NCBI GenBank assembly: GCA_019312685.1 | Contig: JAFDCR010000125.1 | Span: 1 to 14,534 of the forward strand | DNA length: 14,534 bases | From: Deltaproteobacteria bacterium | Lineage (GTDB): Bacteria > Desulfobacterota > Desulfobulbia > Desulfobulbales > BM004 | Reading direction: 5' to 3' | Part shown: positions 6,181 through 14,243 of the stretch, piece after piece | Numbering within the stretch: the first letter of the stretch is position 1 | Layout: every line of letters begins with the position of its first letter | Made by a program: the position numbers and the translations under genes | Notes under the pieces: generated by a model | The model's input: only the letters and a program-made list of their open reading frames with translations | The model's database searches: none | Told to the model about the DNA's origin: nothing

Positions 6181-6203
6181 AGCTAACAAGGCATTAGACG
6201 ACG
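6181..6203. other. attC-like 5' half-site (candidate truncated integron site)
   Basis: AGCTAACAAGGCATTAGACG plus the following ACG resembles the left half of an attC site: a TAACAA core followed about ten bases on by a GACGACG L-box-like stretch. The inverse complement of AGCTAAC is GTTAGCT, one base off the GTTAGGT at the far side of the toxin-antitoxin pair. No matching right half is found downstream, so if genuine it is truncated. The distance between the two core sites is about 545 bases, a normal cassette size. Confidence 0.3.
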
Positions 6204-6224
6204 TTTTTAGAGAAAGTTCCTGTT

Positions 6225-6416
6225 TCAGAAAAAGTATTGCAGCGCCAGCCACCCACTGAAAAAAACGATCGCCAGCCGAAGAAACACCTTTTTTTTCGAC
6301 ACGATCTCCATTTCAACCGTTTCGTAAAAACTGTCCTGCGGGGTTACATACCAGAGGAGGGCGAATAACAGGGCACCGGCCAGGGTTACTCCGGAGAGAA
6401 TGGATAAAGGCTCCAT
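6225..6416 (-). CDS. Small two-helix membrane protein, function unknown
   Basis: I do not recognise this 63-residue protein. It has a first hydrophobic segment at about residues 5-25 (LSILSGVTLAGALLFALLWYV), a short polar loop (TPQDSFYETVEMEIVSKKK), and a second segment at about 46-62 (VFLRLAIVFFSGWLALQYF). A basic KKK cluster precedes the second helix, so the loop is probably cytoplasmic and both ends periplasmic. It lies 111 bases downstream of murJ on the same strand and may share its transcript. No good Shine-Dalgarno precedes the ATG. It could be a genuine small membrane protein or a fortuitous hydrophobic frame; the clean two-helix pattern favours the former. Confidence 0.55.
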   Translation of the reverse strand: MEPLSILSGVTLAGALLFALLWYVTPQDSFYETVEMEIVSKKKVFLRLAIVFFSGWLALQYFF

Positions 6417-6527
6417 GGATTAATTAGTGCTTAGGCAATCTTGAAGTTAGATTAAAATAACTAATTATCACAATATTTATTTAAGCAATCTTCTTTCCAG
6501 AAAACATATCTAATGGACAACTAAACT

Positions 6528-8126
6528 TCAAATATTAGTGTTCACTCTTCCCAGAAGTTTATCGACCAGTACTTTCAGTTCCTGAAGCTTGAGCAGGTAG
6601 AGAGTGATTCCATAAACAGCGGCGCCTGAGAGGACCAGAATAAGCACGCCGGACAGCTCGTTGAAAAAGCCGCGCTGCATCCAGTTGTGGATGAATGATC
6701 CTGACCAGAAGAGGTAGAGGCCCATCAGCAATGCTGCTGAAAAAACCTTGACAAGGCCGGTTCCGATATAGGAAAGGGAATAGCCTTTGAGCTTCCGGTA
6801 CAGGATGGCGCCGAGAAAAAAGAAGTTTGCGGTCATTGCGCCTGAGATGGAAAGTGCCATTGCCTTATGCTGCAGAGGAGTGATACTGAGAAGAATAATC
6901 AGGATATTGGCACCAACGGCGAGGAAGCTGCCCGCCACAGGATACCTGGTGTCATCAAGGGCATAAAACACCGGTACCATCACCTTGACGGAGGCATAGG
7001 CAAAAAGACCCAGGGCGTAGAAACGGAGTGCTTCGGCTGTTTTGAAGGTGTCAACCGCGGAAAAATTTCCATGTTCGAAAATCAGCCTGATAATGGGATC
7101 GGCCAGTAGAATGAGTCCGACCGTTGCAGGGATGGTCAGTGAAAACGCCATGGTGAGGGAGGAGGTGAATGTTTCCCTGAGACTGCTGAAATCGCTAGTG
7201 GCTGCCTGGCGGGAAAGGAGCGGCAGGGCGGCGACTGAAATGGCAACACCGAATACCCCCACCGGAAACTGGAAAAAGCGAAAGGCGTAGTTCAGCCAGG
7301 AGATGCTTCCTTCCTGGAGTGATGAGGCAAAATATGTATTGATAAAAACATTGATCTGCAGGGCGGCAAGACCGAATACTGCAGGGGCCATGAGCTTGAG
7401 AATACGGCGCAGACCCGGATCCTTGAGATCAAGGTTCGGCTTGAATCTGAAACCTGATCTGACGAGAGACGGGAGCTGGCCTCCAAACTGCAGAAGACCG
7501 CCGATCAGGGTTCCTATTGCCATCCCGACGATGGAAGGCCGGTTCGGCTCCCCAAGTAAAAAAGCAAGGCTCACGCCGCCGATTATGGAGCCGAGGTTGA
7601 AGAAGCTTGAGGCAAGGGCCGGGACGAAAAAACGGCCCTTGGTGTTCAGGATCCCCATGACCACCGAAGAAAGGGAAATAAAGATGAGAAACGGAAACAT
7701 GATCATGGTGAGTAGATGGGTTAATGCAACCTTGTCAGGGATTTTTTCAAAGTCGGCATCAACCAGGGCCAGCACTATTTTATCGGCAAATATGATGCCC
7801 AGAAGGGTGATGATGCTGAGTAGGATGGTGATAAAGACAAGAACATTTCCGGCCAGTTTCCAGGTGGCTCCCGGTCCGCGTGTTTCATCGTAATCTGCAA
7901 AAACAGTGACAAAAGCGGCACTGAGAGCCCCTTCCCCGAAGAGGTCCCGCAGGAGATTCGGTATCCTGAAGGCCACCACAAAGGAGTCAAAGGCGAATCC
8001 GGCACCGAACATGATGGCAAAGGCCTGTTCCCGGATCAGGCCGAGGACCCGGCTGCACATAACCGCAATGCTGACCTTTGAGGCCGAACTGGCTATTCTG
8101 CTTGTTTCTTCTGCGGGTCGCTGCAT
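6528..8126 (-). CDS. murJ: Lipid II flippase MurJ (MviN family)
   Basis: This 532-residue polytopic membrane protein of the MOP exporter superfamily moves lipid II across the inner membrane for peptidoglycan synthesis. Its length and hydrophobic pattern fit 14 transmembrane helices. The N-terminal signature reads CSRVLGLIREQAFAIMFGAG, then FDSFVVAFRIPNLLRDLFGEGALSAAFV. By comparison with E. coli MurJ, R26, R32, D47 and R60 correspond to the essential cavity residues R18, R24, D39 and R52. NYAFRFFQFPVGVFGVAISVAALP in the middle is another family landmark. The gene is divergent from the EF-G paralogue across a 276-base spacer. Its ATG has no clear Shine-Dalgarno (TATAACCTAAT precedes it), but the start agrees with the family alignment. 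The short membrane protein downstream may be co-transcribed. Confidence 0.96.
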   Translation of the reverse strand: MQRPAEETSRIASSASKVSIAVMCSRVLGLIREQAFAIMFGAGFAFDSFVVAFRIPNLLRDLFGEGALSAAFVTVFADYDETRGPGATWKLAGNVLVFITILLSIITLLGIIFADKIVLALVDADFEKIPDKVALTHLLTMIMFPFLIFISLSSVVMGILNTKGRFFVPALASSFFNLGSIIGGVSLAFLLGEPNRPSIVGMAIGTLIGGLLQFGGQLPSLVRSGFRFKPNLDLKDPGLRRILKLMAPAVFGLAALQINVFINTYFASSLQEGSISWLNYAFRFFQFPVGVFGVAISVAALPLLSRQAATSDFSSLRETFTSSLTMAFSLTIPATVGLILLADPIIRLIFEHGNFSAVDTFKTAEALRFYALGLFAYASVKVMVPVFYALDDTRYPVAGSFLAVGANILIILLSITPLQHKAMALSISGAMTANFFFLGAILYRKLKGYSLSYIGTGLVKVFSAALLMGLYLFWSGSFIHNWMQRGFFNELSGVLILVLSGAAVYGITLYLLKLQELKVLVDKLLGRVNTNI

Positions 8127-8225
8127 ATTAGGTTATAAAATGCTGTTTGTCTGTCAAATCTCTATTAAAATACAAAAAAATCATGTTACTCTAGCAGGCT
8201 AAATCAAAGAAGACAATGTTCTTGC

Positions 8226-8270
8226 TTGACTTTGGAGTTACCTTTTGCATAGTATGCATTGCTTTATAAT
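8226..8270 (+). promoter_or_regulatory. Candidate promoter of the EF-G paralogue, overlapping a palindrome
   Basis: TTGACT (8226-8231) is followed after 18 bases by TAGTAT (8250-8255), and a perfect TATAAT sits further on at 8265-8270. Either could serve as -10. The first -10 lies in a perfect 13-base palindrome, TGCATAGTATGCA (8246-8258), a possible operator. The leader to the ATG at 8403 would be about 125-140 bases. Confidence 0.5.
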
Positions 8271-8402
8271 TACTATTCGTGTTGCTGGCAGATGTTCTGC
8301 GGCCGAAAATAAGTAATCTGGAATCAATATATTAATCATGAAAAGTTGTACAAAAAGTTTCCCGGCACAACTGGTTTTTGAGTTATTAAATGGGAGGGTT
8401 AG

Positions 8403-10463
8403 ATGACGGACGTTAAGCTGGTTAGGAATGTGGCAATTTTAGGGCACGGCAGCTGTGGTAAAACCACATTGGCTGAAGCTATGCTTTTCAGTGCAGGTAA
8501 AACAACTCGTCAGGGAAAGGTTGACGACGGCTCTTCAACAATGGATTTTGAGCCTGAAGAAGTTAAGCGGAACATTTCCATCAGTACGGGATTCAATCAA
8601 TATACCTGGAATAAACATGAAGTCTTTCTAGCCGATACACCTGGGGATGACAACTTCATCAATGAGTCAAAGTTCGTTGCCAAGGTCGCGGAGAGTGCCC
8701 TGTTCTGTATCGGTGCTGCAACCGGGGTAAAAAACCAGACATTGAAATTTACCGATTTCATTGCTGAGCGGAAAATCCCAACGATCATATGTATTACCAG
8801 GATGGATCGTGAACGGGCGAATTTTACCAGCGTCATTGAAGGAATTAAAACAAGCCTGCCATTAAAGCCGGCTATGACCTATGTGCCGATCGGCGCTGAA
8901 GCGAATTTCAAAGGGGTTGTCAATGTTATTACCCAGAAAGCATACATTTTTGATGACAAAGGTAAAGCAAAGGAGACCGAGATCCCGGCTGAAATGGCAG
9001 GAGAGATTGAGATTTACCGGGAAAGCCTGATGGAACAGGTGGCGGAAACCGACGACGAACTGATTGAAAAGTTCCTGGAAGAGGGAGAGTTGACCAATGA
9101 AGACCTGATCCAGGGTCTCAAGGCGGGGGTGCGTTCTGGTGAGATAAGCCCTGTGAGTGTTACGGCCGCCTTTAGTAACAAGGGCACGGATCTTCTCCTG
9201 GATATGATCAACGACCTGCTTCCGTCTCCGAATGAATGTGCCGCCTTTGTCGGCGTAGACCCGAAAAGCAAGGACATAGCGGAAAGAGAACCAAGCCCTG
9301 ATGCACCTTTTTCTGCCCAGGTTTTTAAAACCATGGCAGATCCTTTTGCCGGAAGACTGACTATCTTCAAGGTCTGTTCAGGGACCTTGTCAGGAGATAC
9401 CTTTTACAACTCCACCAAGGATGTCAGCGAACGTTTCGGGCAGATATTCATCATGGAAGGCAAGAACCAGAAGCCGGTTGACTCAGTCGGCCCAGGCATG
9501 ATTGCCGCAGTAGCCAAGCTGAAGGAGACGGTTACCGGCGATACACTCTGCCTGGAAAGCGATCCGATTGTTTATGATCCCCTGACTCCGATTTCACCGG
9601 TTATCTCCTATGCCGTAACTGCCAAGAAGGGCGATGAGGAGAAACTGTTCAGTTCCATTTCAAAAATGTTGGATGAAGACCTTACCCTGCAACTCACCAG
9701 GGAGCTTCAGACAAAGGAGATACTCATTTCCGGTGTCGGCCAGGTCCATTTGGAAGTGATCGGTGAAAAGATCAAGAGGAAATTCGGGGTGGAAATGGAA
9801 CTTCATACACCGAAAGTTCCCTATAAGGAAACCCTGAAGGGCAAGGCCCGGGTCCAGGGTAAACATAAAAAACAAAGCGGCGGCCGAGGACAGTTTGCCG
9901 ATACCTGGATAGAGGTGGAACCATTACCAAGAGGGCAGGGGTATGAGTTTGTCGATAAAATTGTCGGCGGGGTCATACCCAGAACATATATTCCAGCTGT
10001 TGATAAGGGTGTGCAGGAAGCCATGGAGAAAGGTATTCTTGCAGGTTTTCCAATGGTTGACGTGAAAGTGGGGTTGGTTGACGGCTCGTTTCATTCTGTT
10101 GACTCATCAGAGCTGGCTTTCAAGATTGCCGGTTCCCTTGCCTTCAAGAAAGCGGCAGTTGAAGCAAATCCGGTCCTGCTTGAACCGATCATGAATATCA
10201 GTATCAGGGTCCCGGAGGATTGTGTGGGTGATGTAATGGGTGACTTAAATTCCCGCCGCGGCAGGGTACTCGGCATGGATTCAGAGGAAAGAAATGAAGT
10301 GATAAATGCACAGGTGCCCATGGCAGAGATACAGAAATATGCTGCCGATCTTACCTCGTTTACCGGCGGCAGGGGGGCTTTCAGTGTCAGTTTCTCACAT
10401 TATGAGGAAGTGCCGGCCCAGCTTTCTGAAAAGATTATTGAGGCAGCCAAAAGCGCAGAGTAA
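8403..10463 (+). CDS. Elongation factor G-like GTPase (EF-G-2 type paralogue)
   Basis: This 686-residue translational GTPase has the full EF-G domain set: G domain, domain II, domain III (LTRELQTKEILISGVGQVHLEV), domain IV (KKQSGGRGQFADTWIEVEPL, then GVIPRTYIPAVDKGVQEAM) and domain V ending RRGRVLGMDSEE and FSHYEEVP. G1 is GHGSCGKT (14-21). The switch I element reads RNISI where EF-G has RGITI. G3 is DTPGDDNF (78-85), with D82 where canonical EF-G has the catalytic histidine of DTPGHVDF. G4 is TRMD (132-135), not NKMD. Such variation is typical of the second EF-G class (for example the Thermus EF-G-2), so a main fusA is expected elsewhere. A good Shine-Dalgarno (GGGAGGG, 8392-8398) precedes ATG 8403. 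The gene is monocistronic, ending at a strong terminator. Confidence 0.93.
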   Translation: MTDVKLVRNVAILGHGSCGKTTLAEAMLFSAGKTTRQGKVDDGSSTMDFEPEEVKRNISISTGFNQYTWNKHEVFLADTPGDDNFINESKFVAKVAESALFCIGAATGVKNQTLKFTDFIAERKIPTIICITRMDRERANFTSVIEGIKTSLPLKPAMTYVPIGAEANFKGVVNVITQKAYIFDDKGKAKETEIPAEMAGEIEIYRESLMEQVAETDDELIEKFLEEGELTNEDLIQGLKAGVRSGEISPVSVTAAFSNKGTDLLLDMINDLLPSPNECAAFVGVDPKSKDIAEREPSPDAPFSAQVFKTMADPFAGRLTIFKVCSGTLSGDTFYNSTKDVSERFGQIFIMEGKNQKPVDSVGPGMIAAVAKLKETVTGDTLCLESDPIVYDPLTPISPVISYAVTAKKGDEEKLFSSISKMLDEDLTLQLTRELQTKEILISGVGQVHLEVIGEKIKRKFGVEMELHTPKVPYKETLKGKARVQGKHKKQSGGRGQFADTWIEVEPLPRGQGYEFVDKIVGGVIPRTYIPAVDKGVQEAMEKGILAGFPMVDVKVGLVDGSFHSVDSSELAFKIAGSLAFKKAAVEANPVLLEPIMNISIRVPEDCVGDVMGDLNSRRGRVLGMDSEERNEVINAQVPMAEIQKYAADLTSFTGGRGAFSVSFSHYEEVPAQLSEKIIEAAKSAE

Positions 10464-10480
10464 AAAATATTTAAAACATA

Positions 10481-10522
10481 AAAAAAACCTCACCAGAGAA
10501 AATCTCCAGGTGAGGTTTTTTT
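10481..10522. terminator. Bidirectional intrinsic terminator between the EF-G paralogue and purM
   Basis: CCTCACC (10488-10494) pairs with GGTGAGG (10509-10515), and an inner GAGA/TCTC stem (10496-10499 with 10503-10506) extends it. The stem is flanked by seven A on the left and seven T on the right, so it can end transcripts from both directions. It lies 18 bases after the EF-G paralogue stop and 22 bases beyond the purM stop, exactly where two convergent genes need it. Confidence 0.93.
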
Positions 10523-10544
10523 ATGTTATCTATGAAATTATTTA

Positions 10545-11606
10545 CTATAAACAGTCTATTTCAATCTGGGAGGATTTTGCTTTTTTGGGCCGGGCGATAA
10601 TTTCACCAATGTGATAAGGTTTTTCGCCCAAAGCGATAAGCTGTTGCATTACATCATCCAGAATATCCTCGTCTACTATCACTACCATGCCGATACCCAT
10701 GTTGAAGGTACGGCACATTTCCTGCGAAGAGATGTTTCCATTGGTTTTCAGGAAACTAAACACCGGCGGAACATCCCAGCTGTCGTAGTGGATAATTGCC
10801 CTGCTGCCCTTAGGAAGAATTCTGGGTATGTTGTCGATGAATCCACCACCGGTTATATGGACCAGACCACTGACCTTGAAATTTTTGTTCAGATTAAGAA
10901 TTGACTCACTGTAGATGCGGGTTGGTTTTAAAAGTTCTTCACCGAGTGTGCAGCCGAATTCCTCAATGTGGTCATTCACGGAAAGACCCATCTCCTCGAA
11001 ACATATTTTCCTGACCAGGGAGTAGCCGTTGCTGTGCAGACCGGAAGAGGCAAGACCTATAATCCGATCACCAACTTTTATCTCGGAACCGTCGATGATC
11101 TTATTACGATCCGCTATGCCGACGACAAATCCGGCCAGATCATAATCGCCTTCAGCGTAAAGGCCGGGCATTTCCGCTGTTTCTCCACCGATGAGGGAAC
11201 ACTTGGAAATTTTACATCCTTCCGCCACCCCCCTAATGATGTCGCTGGCCACCTCAATATCGAGTTTGCCGACAGACAGGTAATCCAGAAAAAAGAGCGG
11301 TCTAGCACCTCCGACGGCTATATCATTTACGCACATTGCTACAAGGTCAATACCTATGGTATCATGCTTGTTGCATTGTTTGGCGATATTGAGTTTGGTG
11401 CCCACTCCATCTGTTGATGATACCAGAACCGGGTCATCAAACTGATCCGCACCGATTGCATAGAGACCACTGAAACCTCCGATATCAGTTAATACACCCC
11501 GGCCGAAAGTCGGCGCCACTATTGATTTAATCCTGGAAACCAGTTCATTTCCCTTGTCAATATCTACTCCGGCTTCGCTATATCTTGAAGTTTGTGATTT
11601 GCTCAT
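10545..11606 (-). CDS. purM: Phosphoribosylformylglycinamidine cyclo-ligase PurM (AIR synthetase)
   Basis: This 353-residue cytosolic enzyme closes the imidazole ring, converting formylglycinamidine ribonucleotide to aminoimidazole ribonucleotide with ATP in purine synthesis. The N-terminal YSEAGVDIDKGNELVSRIK is typical of PurM. VSSTDGVGTKL (63-72) and GIDLVAMCVNDIAVGGARPLFFLDYL (from about 85) form the ATP/substrate site. LIGGETAEMPG (138-148) and the later HITGGGFIDNIPRILP are further signatures. The length matches the family (about 345-355). It stands alone, with no other pur gene nearby. It ends at the shared terminator. A plausible promoter lies about 100 bases upstream, with an AT-rich leader lacking an obvious Shine-Dalgarno. 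Confidence 0.97.
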   Translation of the reverse strand: MSKSQTSRYSEAGVDIDKGNELVSRIKSIVAPTFGRGVLTDIGGFSGLYAIGADQFDDPVLVSSTDGVGTKLNIAKQCNKHDTIGIDLVAMCVNDIAVGGARPLFFLDYLSVGKLDIEVASDIIRGVAEGCKISKCSLIGGETAEMPGLYAEGDYDLAGFVVGIADRNKIIDGSEIKVGDRIIGLASSGLHSNGYSLVRKICFEEMGLSVNDHIEEFGCTLGEELLKPTRIYSESILNLNKNFKVSGLVHITGGGFIDNIPRILPKGSRAIIHYDSWDVPPVFSFLKTNGNISSQEMCRTFNMGIGMVVIVDEDILDDVMQQLIALGEKPYHIGEIIARPKKAKSSQIEIDCL

Positions 11607-11710
11607 TTTATATTTTTATTTATTATTAATAATATTATATGGATAATTTATGTGATAAAAAGAGGCTATCAATTAAGCAGGTTTCATTTTTTTCAAAAAA
11701 AGTGACAATA

Positions 11711-11739
11711 GATATAATTTTTGAGCACCCAAAAGTCAA
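11711..11739 (-). promoter_or_regulatory. Candidate purM promoter
   Basis: On the minus strand, TTGACT (complement of 11734-11739) and TATATC (complement of 11711-11716) are separated by 17 bases. The leader to the purM ATG would be about 95-100 bases. The -35 overlaps one arm of a small palindrome, GTCAATCAAAATTGAC (11735-11750). Confidence 0.55.
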
Positions 11740-11750
11740 TCAAAATTGAC
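11735..11750. promoter_or_regulatory. Palindrome at the -35 of the purM promoter
   Basis: GTCAAT and ATTGAC are a perfect 6-bp inverted repeat around CAAA. Its position over the putative purM -35 makes it a possible regulator site, but it does not match the E. coli PurR operator and its half-sites point the wrong way for an FNR box. Confidence 0.35.
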
Positions 11751-11881
11751 AACAGATTCACTCTCTTTACTCCCCGAAAAAGATGCAATAGCTGGTATCA
11801 ATATATCCTTTCAGAAAGGTTGTTTTCTAAACTTGAATGAACATTGAAATACTCCGGTATTCCTGGTAGGATGCCCGGTCA

Positions 11882-12082
11882 ATGAAACTTCTGTTTGCCT
11901 TGATAGGTCTGGTTTTTATTTTAGAAGGACTGCCGTATCTGACATTTCCTGAAGCAATGAAGAAATGGTTGCTGCAGCTTACCGAAATGAACCCATCACA
12001 ATTGAGAATCATCGGACTGTTGGCCGTTGGCACAGGTTTGCTGATCTGTTATATAACCATGCGCACCAGCCTGTTCAACTGA
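11882..12082 (+). CDS. DUF2065 family small membrane protein
   Basis: This 66-residue protein matches the DUF2065 (YjeT-like) pattern. A first transmembrane helix MKLLFALIGLVFILEGLPYLTFP carries the conserved EG(L/I)PY stretch. A short amphipathic loop EAMKKWLLQLTEMNPSQLRIIG follows, then a second helix LLAVGTGLLICYI. It is an inner-membrane protein of unknown role. Elsewhere it is often found near hfl or translation-quality genes, a link not present here. GGTAGGA about ten bases upstream is a weak ribosome binding site. The sodium symporter gene begins 49 bases after its stop on the same strand, so the two could be co-transcribed. Confidence 0.85.
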   Translation: MKLLFALIGLVFILEGLPYLTFPEAMKKWLLQLTEMNPSQLRIIGLLAVGTGLLICYITMRTSLFN

Positions 12083-12131
12083 CACAATTATATATAACGA
12101 GATGTTTTTAAATTTGAACGAAGGGGAATAA

Positions 12132-13688
12132 ATGGCTCAGCAAAGAAGCAACTGGAAATCAAACCTGGGTTTTCTGCTAGCCGCAATAGGTTCGGCAATA
12201 GGCCTCGGCAATGTATGGCGCTTCAGTTATATGGCCCATCAATACGGCGGCGGTGCTTTTCTGGTGCCTTATCTTGTTGCTCTTATTGTAGCCGGCGTTC
12301 CCATAATGATAATTGAATATGGATTAGGTCATCGTGAGAAGGGCTCATCTCCTCTAAGTTTTGTCAGGATAAATAAAAGATTTGAATGGATTGGCTGGTG
12401 GATGCCAGTGGTAGCCATGTTCGGGATAATGCTCTATTATTCCGTGGTAATCGGCTGGTGTATCAACTACTTCATCTTTTCTTTTAATTTGTCCTGGGGC
12501 GGTGATACGCAACATTTCTTTTTCAGTCAGTTTCTGCAACTGTCGGATTCTGCTGCTGATATAGGAAGTATCCGATTTCCGATTGCCGCTGCCACTTTAT
12601 TTGTCTGGCTGATCTGCTGGTTTATCTGTTATCGGGACGTCCGGCACGGTATTGAAAAAGCGAGCATGATTTTCATGCCCATTCTGTTCCTGCTGACTAT
12701 AGTCCTTGTCTTGTGGAGTGTTTTTCTTGAAGGTGCATCGGATGCAATCTTCAATCACTATCTTGATGCAGACTGGTCCAAAATAAATTTAATTGCCGAA
12801 GATCCTGCCGTGCGCAGCGAGGCCGGCAAGGTCTGGGCGGCTGCATTCGGGCAGATATTTTTCACGCTGTCTTTAGGCTTCGGCATAATGATCACCTATG
12901 CCAGCTATCTGCCACAAAAAACAGATATCGGCAAAAACGCTTTCATTACCTGTTTTGTTAACTGTTTATATTCATTTATAGCCGGTTTTGCCGTTTTCGG
13001 TATAGTCGGATTCATGGCACACAACCAGGGAGTCCCCTTTGAAGATGCCATCAAAGGCGGCCCCCAGCTTGCGTTTGTCGTATATCCCCAGGCAATTTCT
13101 CTACTTCCCAGTATGAATGTACTTTTTGGTGTCATCTTTTTTCTCATGCTGGTAATTGCAGGTCTTACCTCTGGAATTTCATTGATTGAGGCATTCTCAT
13201 GTGCCATTACGGATAAATTTGACTGGGCCCGTGGTAAGGTTGTGACCGCAATCTGTATTTTAGGCTTTCTTGGAAGTATTATTTTCACCACCAGGGGAGG
13301 ATTATACCTTCTCGATATTGCCGACCACTTTATCACCAACTACGGCCTGGTTGCCGGTGGCCTTCTGGAATGTATTATCATAGGCTGGGTGCTGAAGGCC
13401 TCGTTGATGAGAAACTATATCAGCCGCCTTGGTACAGTCATAACTCCTCTGTGGGATATTCTGGTTAAGTTTATAACACCCATTATACTTACTTATCTGC
13501 TGTATCTCTCCCTGGTTGGGGACATTACTGAAAATTACAGTGGCTATCCAACAGGTCAACTTATCCTGTACGGGGTGGGATTGATGCTTGTCTGTCTGGT
13601 GGCGGCATTTATTCTGACCCTTGTTCCCTGGAAACCGGAGAAACTGCAACGGCGCCATCGCCCCGAAGAGGACGAACTCTTAATTTAG
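12132..13688 (+). CDS. Sodium-dependent transporter, NSS/SNF family (LeuT-like)
   Basis: This 518-residue polytopic inner-membrane symporter would couple sodium entry to uptake of an amino acid or related amine. The first helix carries the NSS signature NWKSNLGFLLAAIGSAIGLGNVWRF, with the unwound sodium-binding segment. The following YGGGAFLVPYLVALIVAGVPIMIIEYGLG is also diagnostic. The usual RFPY after the first helix is RFSY here. AAAFGQIFFTLSLGFGIMITYASY is the helix 6 substrate region. LIAGLTSGISLIEAFSCAITD is helix 8. Length and hydrophobicity fit 12 helices, and the protein ends in a charged tail RRHRPEEDELLI. An AAGGGGA ribosome binding site lies seven to ten bases before the ATG. The substrate is not predictable from sequence alone. 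Confidence 0.94.
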   Translation: MAQQRSNWKSNLGFLLAAIGSAIGLGNVWRFSYMAHQYGGGAFLVPYLVALIVAGVPIMIIEYGLGHREKGSSPLSFVRINKRFEWIGWWMPVVAMFGIMLYYSVVIGWCINYFIFSFNLSWGGDTQHFFFSQFLQLSDSAADIGSIRFPIAAATLFVWLICWFICYRDVRHGIEKASMIFMPILFLLTIVLVLWSVFLEGASDAIFNHYLDADWSKINLIAEDPAVRSEAGKVWAAAFGQIFFTLSLGFGIMITYASYLPQKTDIGKNAFITCFVNCLYSFIAGFAVFGIVGFMAHNQGVPFEDAIKGGPQLAFVVYPQAISLLPSMNVLFGVIFFLMLVIAGLTSGISLIEAFSCAITDKFDWARGKVVTAICILGFLGSIIFTTRGGLYLLDIADHFITNYGLVAGGLLECIIIGWVLKASLMRNYISRLGTVITPLWDILVKFITPIILTYLLYLSLVGDITENYSGYPTGQLILYGVGLMLVCLVAAFILTLVPWKPEKLQRRHRPEEDELLI

Positions 13689-13907
13689 AAAGTGACTTTT
13701 CTTTGACTTGCAGAACTTCTGATATGTATTGAGTTTTGTCTTAAACCGAGAAATCCCCAAAAACGTGGCAAAAACATATCATGATAGTAGCAGGTGAAAC
13801 CTCTGTTGACCTTCGTTGTAAAACAACCTGGAAGTCCAAGTGGTTTAGGACATATTGTATTGGATATGTTGACGAATTAAGTAGTTCAAGAAAGTTGATC
13901 TGTTCAA

Positions 13908-14192
13908 ATGAATGATAATGATGCAGTGCCTATTCCCATTGACGGCACCCTTGACTTACATAATTTTTCACCAAAGGACCTTAAATACCTGATCCCTGAT
14001 TACCTGGAGGAGTGCAGCAGGGCCGGGATTTTCCAGATCCGCATAATTCACGGGAAAGGCATCGGCAATCTGAGACGGTCTGTGCAGGCAATTCTCAAAA
14101 GACTACCACAGGTAAAGGAATATAAACCAGCGGCTGAAAATGCGGGAGGATGGGGGGCAACACTTGTTGAACTTTACAAGGAAAAACATTGA
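13908..14192 (+). CDS. Standalone Smr-domain protein
   Basis: This 94-residue protein is essentially one Smr (small MutS-related) domain. The diagnostic LDLHNF motif is at about residues 16-21, and IIHGKGIGNLR, carrying the HGKGxG motif, is at about 47-57. It ends GGWGATLVELYKE, the usual final strand. Smr domains bind or nick nucleic acid: MutS2 uses one on branched DNA or on mRNA at collided ribosomes, and SmrB-type proteins cleave mRNA between collided ribosomes. This short version lacks the N-terminal extension seen in SmrB, so its activity cannot be assumed. No clear Shine-Dalgarno precedes the ATG. A promoter could lie in the 219-base spacer after the symporter, where I see no strong match. 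Confidence 0.92.
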   Translation: MNDNDAVPIPIDGTLDLHNFSPKDLKYLIPDYLEECSRAGIFQIRIIHGKGIGNLRRSVQAILKRLPQVKEYKPAAENAGGWGATLVELYKEKH

Positions 14193-14243
14193 TTGACTTC
14201 AAATTTCTCTGAATGGACTTGAGATGTTTTTTTTAATTTACTC

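Noticed and set aside
6421..6531. Terminator for murJ from TTGAAGTTAG and CTAAACTTCAA arms
   Set aside because: The arms are about 70 bases apart, AT-rich, and one enters the murJ stop region; no T-run follows, so it does not form a credible intrinsic terminator.
7303..7893. 196-codon plus-strand open frame
   Set aside because: It is antisense to the well-supported murJ gene; its Arg/Pro-rich composition is typical of a shadow frame.
10968..11417. 149-codon plus-strand open frame
   Set aside because: Antisense shadow of purM, whose motifs are all intact on the minus strand.
11735..11750. FNR/CRP-type box reading of the purM palindrome
   Set aside because: The half-sites are arranged GTCAA...TTGAC, the reverse of the FNR TTGAT-N4-ATCAA order.
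13781..13915. 44-codon open frame overlapping the Smr gene start (ATGAATGA)
   Set aside because: The overlap is suggestive of coupling, but there is no ribosome binding site, no hydrophobic or domain pattern, and no family match.
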